Assembly: GCA_963580245.1 (NCBI GenBank)
Contig: CAUZJO010000002.1
Coordinates: 28,262 to 92,261, forward strand
Reading direction: 5' to 3'
Source: CAUZJO01 sp963580245
GTDB lineage: Bacteria > Sumerlaeota > Sumerlaeia > MVZB01
DNA length: 64,000 bases
Below, one piece after another: positions 62,252 through 64,000 of this stretch. Position numbers and translations under genes: made by a program. The number at the start of each line of letters is the position of its first letter. Within the stretch, counting starts at the first letter, position 1. The notes beneath the pieces were generated by a model, which saw only the letters and a program-made list of their open reading frames with translations, was not told where the DNA came from and made no database searches.

Positions 62252-62732
62252 GGTTCCTCAATCGTTTTCTCAGGCAAACTGGCGGCAACGCCCCCTTCTT
62301 GTCAAGCCCATCGAGAACCCCCAGATCCCCCAACGGTCCAGCCGGTCCCCTGGCCTCGCTCCGGCCAGCCCAGCGGTTGACCAACTCGATCCGCCAAGCC
62401 AGACGCGGGACATTGCCTGCCCCCCGTGTGAGACCGGTGTCCAACGCCGACCCGTTCTATTTACAGTAACGACCCTATTTTGTGAAGTGTCAATCGCCGC
62501 CTGGCAGGGGAGGGGTATGGTTCAGTCTTGGGAGTCAACCCCGCTCCGATCAAGGGTTCCCGTCCCGGTTTATGATCGGCTCCCGGCCCGCATCGTCGCC
62601 ATAATGTTTCGGCGGCTAGCTCCGATGGATCAGCGTTTCAATCGAACTGCTAATTGCACGAATGACGCGAATCAAGTTAGAGTTCGAAACGGATAGATTG
62701 AGAACCAAATCTTTTGGAGGGTGTGGTGTGAG
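62252..62732. other. Gap between galT and the pentapeptide-repeat gene
   Basis: About 480 bp, with a GC-rich left half that looks non-coding and a less GC-rich right half that must hold the promoters of galT and of the pentapeptide gene. GGAGG at 62716-62720 is the latter's ribosome-binding site, 12 bases before the ATG. Nothing else is recognised. Confidence 0.4.
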
Positions 62733-63836
62733 ATGGGTGGAGTTCGGGAGAAGAGGCGGATTCAACAGGATGAGCTGAACGTGATTCTGACGGATCATAA
62801 AAAATGGGGCCGATCTAATGGAACAGAAGGAGCATGGGCCGATCTTAGCGGGGCCCTCCTGTTCAAGAAGTCGTTGATTGAGGCCGACCTTAGCGGGGCC
62901 AACCTACATGGGGCCGATCTGCACGGGGCCGACCTGCGTGGGGCTGACCTTCGCAGGGCCGACCTGAGGGGCGCCACTCTGACGCAAGCCGACCTGAGCA
63001 AGGCCAAGCTGAACGCGGCCAACTTGAACAAGACCAGCCTGATAGAGGCCACCCTGAGTGAGGCCGACCTGACCGAGGCCAAGTTGACCATGGCCAAGCT
63101 GGACACGGCCGACCTGAGCGCGGCCAACTTGAGCGAGGCCAATCTGACCAAGGCCAAGCTGAACTCGGCCAACTTGTGGAGAGCATGCTTGATCGGGTCA
63201 GACCTTCGAAAATCTAACGTTACTGGGACTCGGTTCTATGAAACTTATTTGGGCTCCGCAATCATGGATTCCATTCTCGGCGCAGGGGATGCGCACGGTT
63301 TGGAAACGGTCAGGTTTGATGCTCCGCCCAAGCAGCAGGGGGTCCCTGGGAGTCAAAGTAACGAGATCAGGGAAAAATCGGTGAACGATATTCATTATTT
63401 CAATACATGCAAGCTGAGATGGGTTGATCGCTGGTTGAATTGGGCGTCTTTTCGGCTCACCGGTAAGATTCCGATCTTTTCGGCGTCGTGGTTTGCGCTG
63501 TCGTTGATCCCTGTCTATTATTTCAACGTTGACCTCTACAACGAATCGGTCAAAAGAATGGAGGGGACGTTGGACGGCTTGGCTTCGGACTTGCCTGTCG
63601 TGGAGTCGTGGAAAGGGATAGTTTTAGATGAATCGTTTGCCCTGATGCAAACCTCATCCGACATTTCCCATTTTGCTAACCAAACCGTTCGATCCTCCAA
63701 ATTTTTGAGTGGATCAGCCCACCGTGCCTGGCCAAAGGCAAGGGATTTGACCATGGATTCTGGCCGAAGAAGCTCTTTTGAGTTCTCACGGCCGGCAATT
63801 TCAACATTCACCCCCATGGATCACCTCCTTCTCTGA
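62733..63836 (+). CDS. Pentapeptide-repeat membrane protein, 3' end possibly disrupted
   Basis: A 367-residue protein. Residues ~32-165 are about 26 tandem A(D/N)LxxA units (for example ADLSGANLHGADLHGADL), a right-handed beta-helix. After a linker come two hydrophobic stretches (~240-270, WFALSLIPVYYFNV) and a C-terminal region that ends SRPAISTFTPMDHLLL. The last ~45 residues lie over a minus-strand reading frame with a perfect ribosome-binding site, next to an IS1380-like fragment, so the original C-terminus may have been replaced. Pentapeptide proteins of this layout have no known function. The base composition is less GC-rich than average here. Confidence 0.75.
   Translation: MGGVREKRRIQQDELNVILTDHKKWGRSNGTEGAWADLSGALLFKKSLIEADLSGANLHGADLHGADLRGADLRRADLRGATLTQADLSKAKLNAANLNKTSLIEATLSEADLTEAKLTMAKLDTADLSAANLSEANLTKAKLNSANLWRACLIGSDLRKSNVTGTRFYETYLGSAIMDSILGAGDAHGLETVRFDAPPKQQGVPGSQSNEIREKSVNDIHYFNTCKLRWVDRWLNWASFRLTGKIPIFSASWFALSLIPVYYFNVDLYNESVKRMEGTLDGLASDLPVVESWKGIVLDESFALMQTSSDISHFANQTVRSSKFLSGSAHRAWPKARDLTMDSGRRSSFEFSRPAISTFTPMDHLLL
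63536..63817 (-). CDS. Possible small protein gene with perfect ribosome-binding site
   Basis: A 93-codon minus-strand frame begins at an ATG (63815-63817) preceded by AAGGAGGTGATCC, a perfect 13-base complement to the 16S rRNA 3' end at ideal spacing. The first ~60 residues (MGVNVEIAGRENSKELLRPE, WADPLKNLEDRTVWLAKWEM) look natural but match no family I know. It overlaps the 3' end of the pentapeptide gene in antisense. Either this gene is real and the pentapeptide gene ends by reading through it, or the signal is a coincidence. Confidence 0.35.
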   Translation of the reverse strand: MGVNVEIAGRENSKELLRPESMVKSLAFGQARWADPLKNLEDRTVWLAKWEMSDEVCIRANDSSKTIPFHDSTTGKSEAKPSNVPSILLTDSL

Positions 63837-64000
63837 CGGCAAGATATGACTCACCCTCGGTTCCAGCACCGCCCGCCAGTTGTCGGCGCTGTGCACGTTA
63901 CCCTCGCGCAGCATCGCCCCCTCCAGATCGCCATACTGATTGAAACAAAAGAGCGGATGATAGCAGGTGCACTCAAAGTGTCCATTGTATGCCGAACCCT
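63801..64000 (-). mobile_element. IS1380-like transposase fragment (partial, right edge)
   Basis: The minus strand reads from the right edge GSAYNGHFECTCYHPLFCFN, QYGDLEGAMLREGNVHSADN and WRAVLEPRV, the mid-region of an IS1380-family DDE transposase. After EPRV it diverges (SHILPSEKEVIHGGEC) and stops at 63801. The transposase is thus cut off at about 63835; the N-terminal part lies outside the window. A matching C-terminal remnant of this family is at 17152-17285. Confidence 0.7.

Noticed and set aside
62870..63190. Tandem DNA repeats suggestive of a CRISPR or minisatellite
   Set aside because: The periodicity is 15 bases and encodes pentapeptide A(D/N)LxxA units in one frame; it is a protein repeat.
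63818..63830. 3' end of a 16S rRNA gene (GGATCACCTCCTT)
   Set aside because: The match ends at 13 bases and nothing upstream resembles 16S rRNA. It is better read as a ribosome-binding site on the other strand.

Overview
The window looks like a chromosomal segment of a GC-rich, Gram-negative-type (diderm) bacterium that respires oxygen. Evidence for two membranes is an LptF/LptG-family lipopolysaccharide exporter subunit (41584-42702), a very large AsmA-like protein (32106-35570) and several lipoproteins. RNase Y, an alternative complex III joined to a caa3 oxidase, a futalosine-route menaquinone enzyme, TPR-tailed glycosyltransferases and dispersed palindromic repeats fit Planctomycetota or a neighbouring candidate phylum. 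The phylum cannot be fixed from the sequence alone. The number of broken genes and in-run frameshifts would also fit a metagenome-assembled genome.

Region 1 (1-14946, all minus strand) is one long respiratory operon read right to left: actA-B-C-D-E-F (alternative complex III), a 146-residue single-span membrane protein, an SCO copper chaperone, ctaC-ctaD-ctaE and a subunit IV (a caa3-type, A2-class oxidase), the heme O synthase ctaB with extra N-terminal membrane spans, and a partial DUF420 protein at the left edge. Together these would take electrons from menaquinol to oxygen without a bc1 complex.

Region 2 (15465-31701) mixes housekeeping genes (asd, pdxA, an aminotransferase, rny) with accessory debris: a low-GC FkbM methyltransferase followed by a transposase tail, a broken kelch-type gene, a truncated FG-GAP protein, and remnants of a histidine kinase and an SMC-like ATPase meeting head to head. 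Region 3 (32106-46889) holds the AsmA-like protein, queE with a promoter-terminator leader, an OppA-type binding protein, lptF, a truncated sigma-54 activator abutting a truncated flippase, mqnD, a HicA-like toxin and two nucleotidyltransferase/small-protein pairs. Region 4 (47077-64000) has a GNAT enzyme, an FHA protein overlapping a metallophosphoesterase, a glycosyltransferase, korAB, tRNA-Gln, a truncated glmU, an unusual 883-residue SPOR/coiled-coil/membrane protein, a broken endonuclease V gene, galT, a pentapeptide-repeat protein and part of an IS1380-like transposase at the right edge.

The most distinctive non-coding signal is a set of short palindromic elements. Three 129-bp copies with matching terminal inverted repeats (25233-25361, 38458-38586, 46917-47045) look like a MITE family, and related modules occur at 379-736, 30660-30785 and 37482-37690. 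Two pseudogenes (kelch, endonuclease V) each carry a 5-bp tandem duplication whose removal restores the frame.
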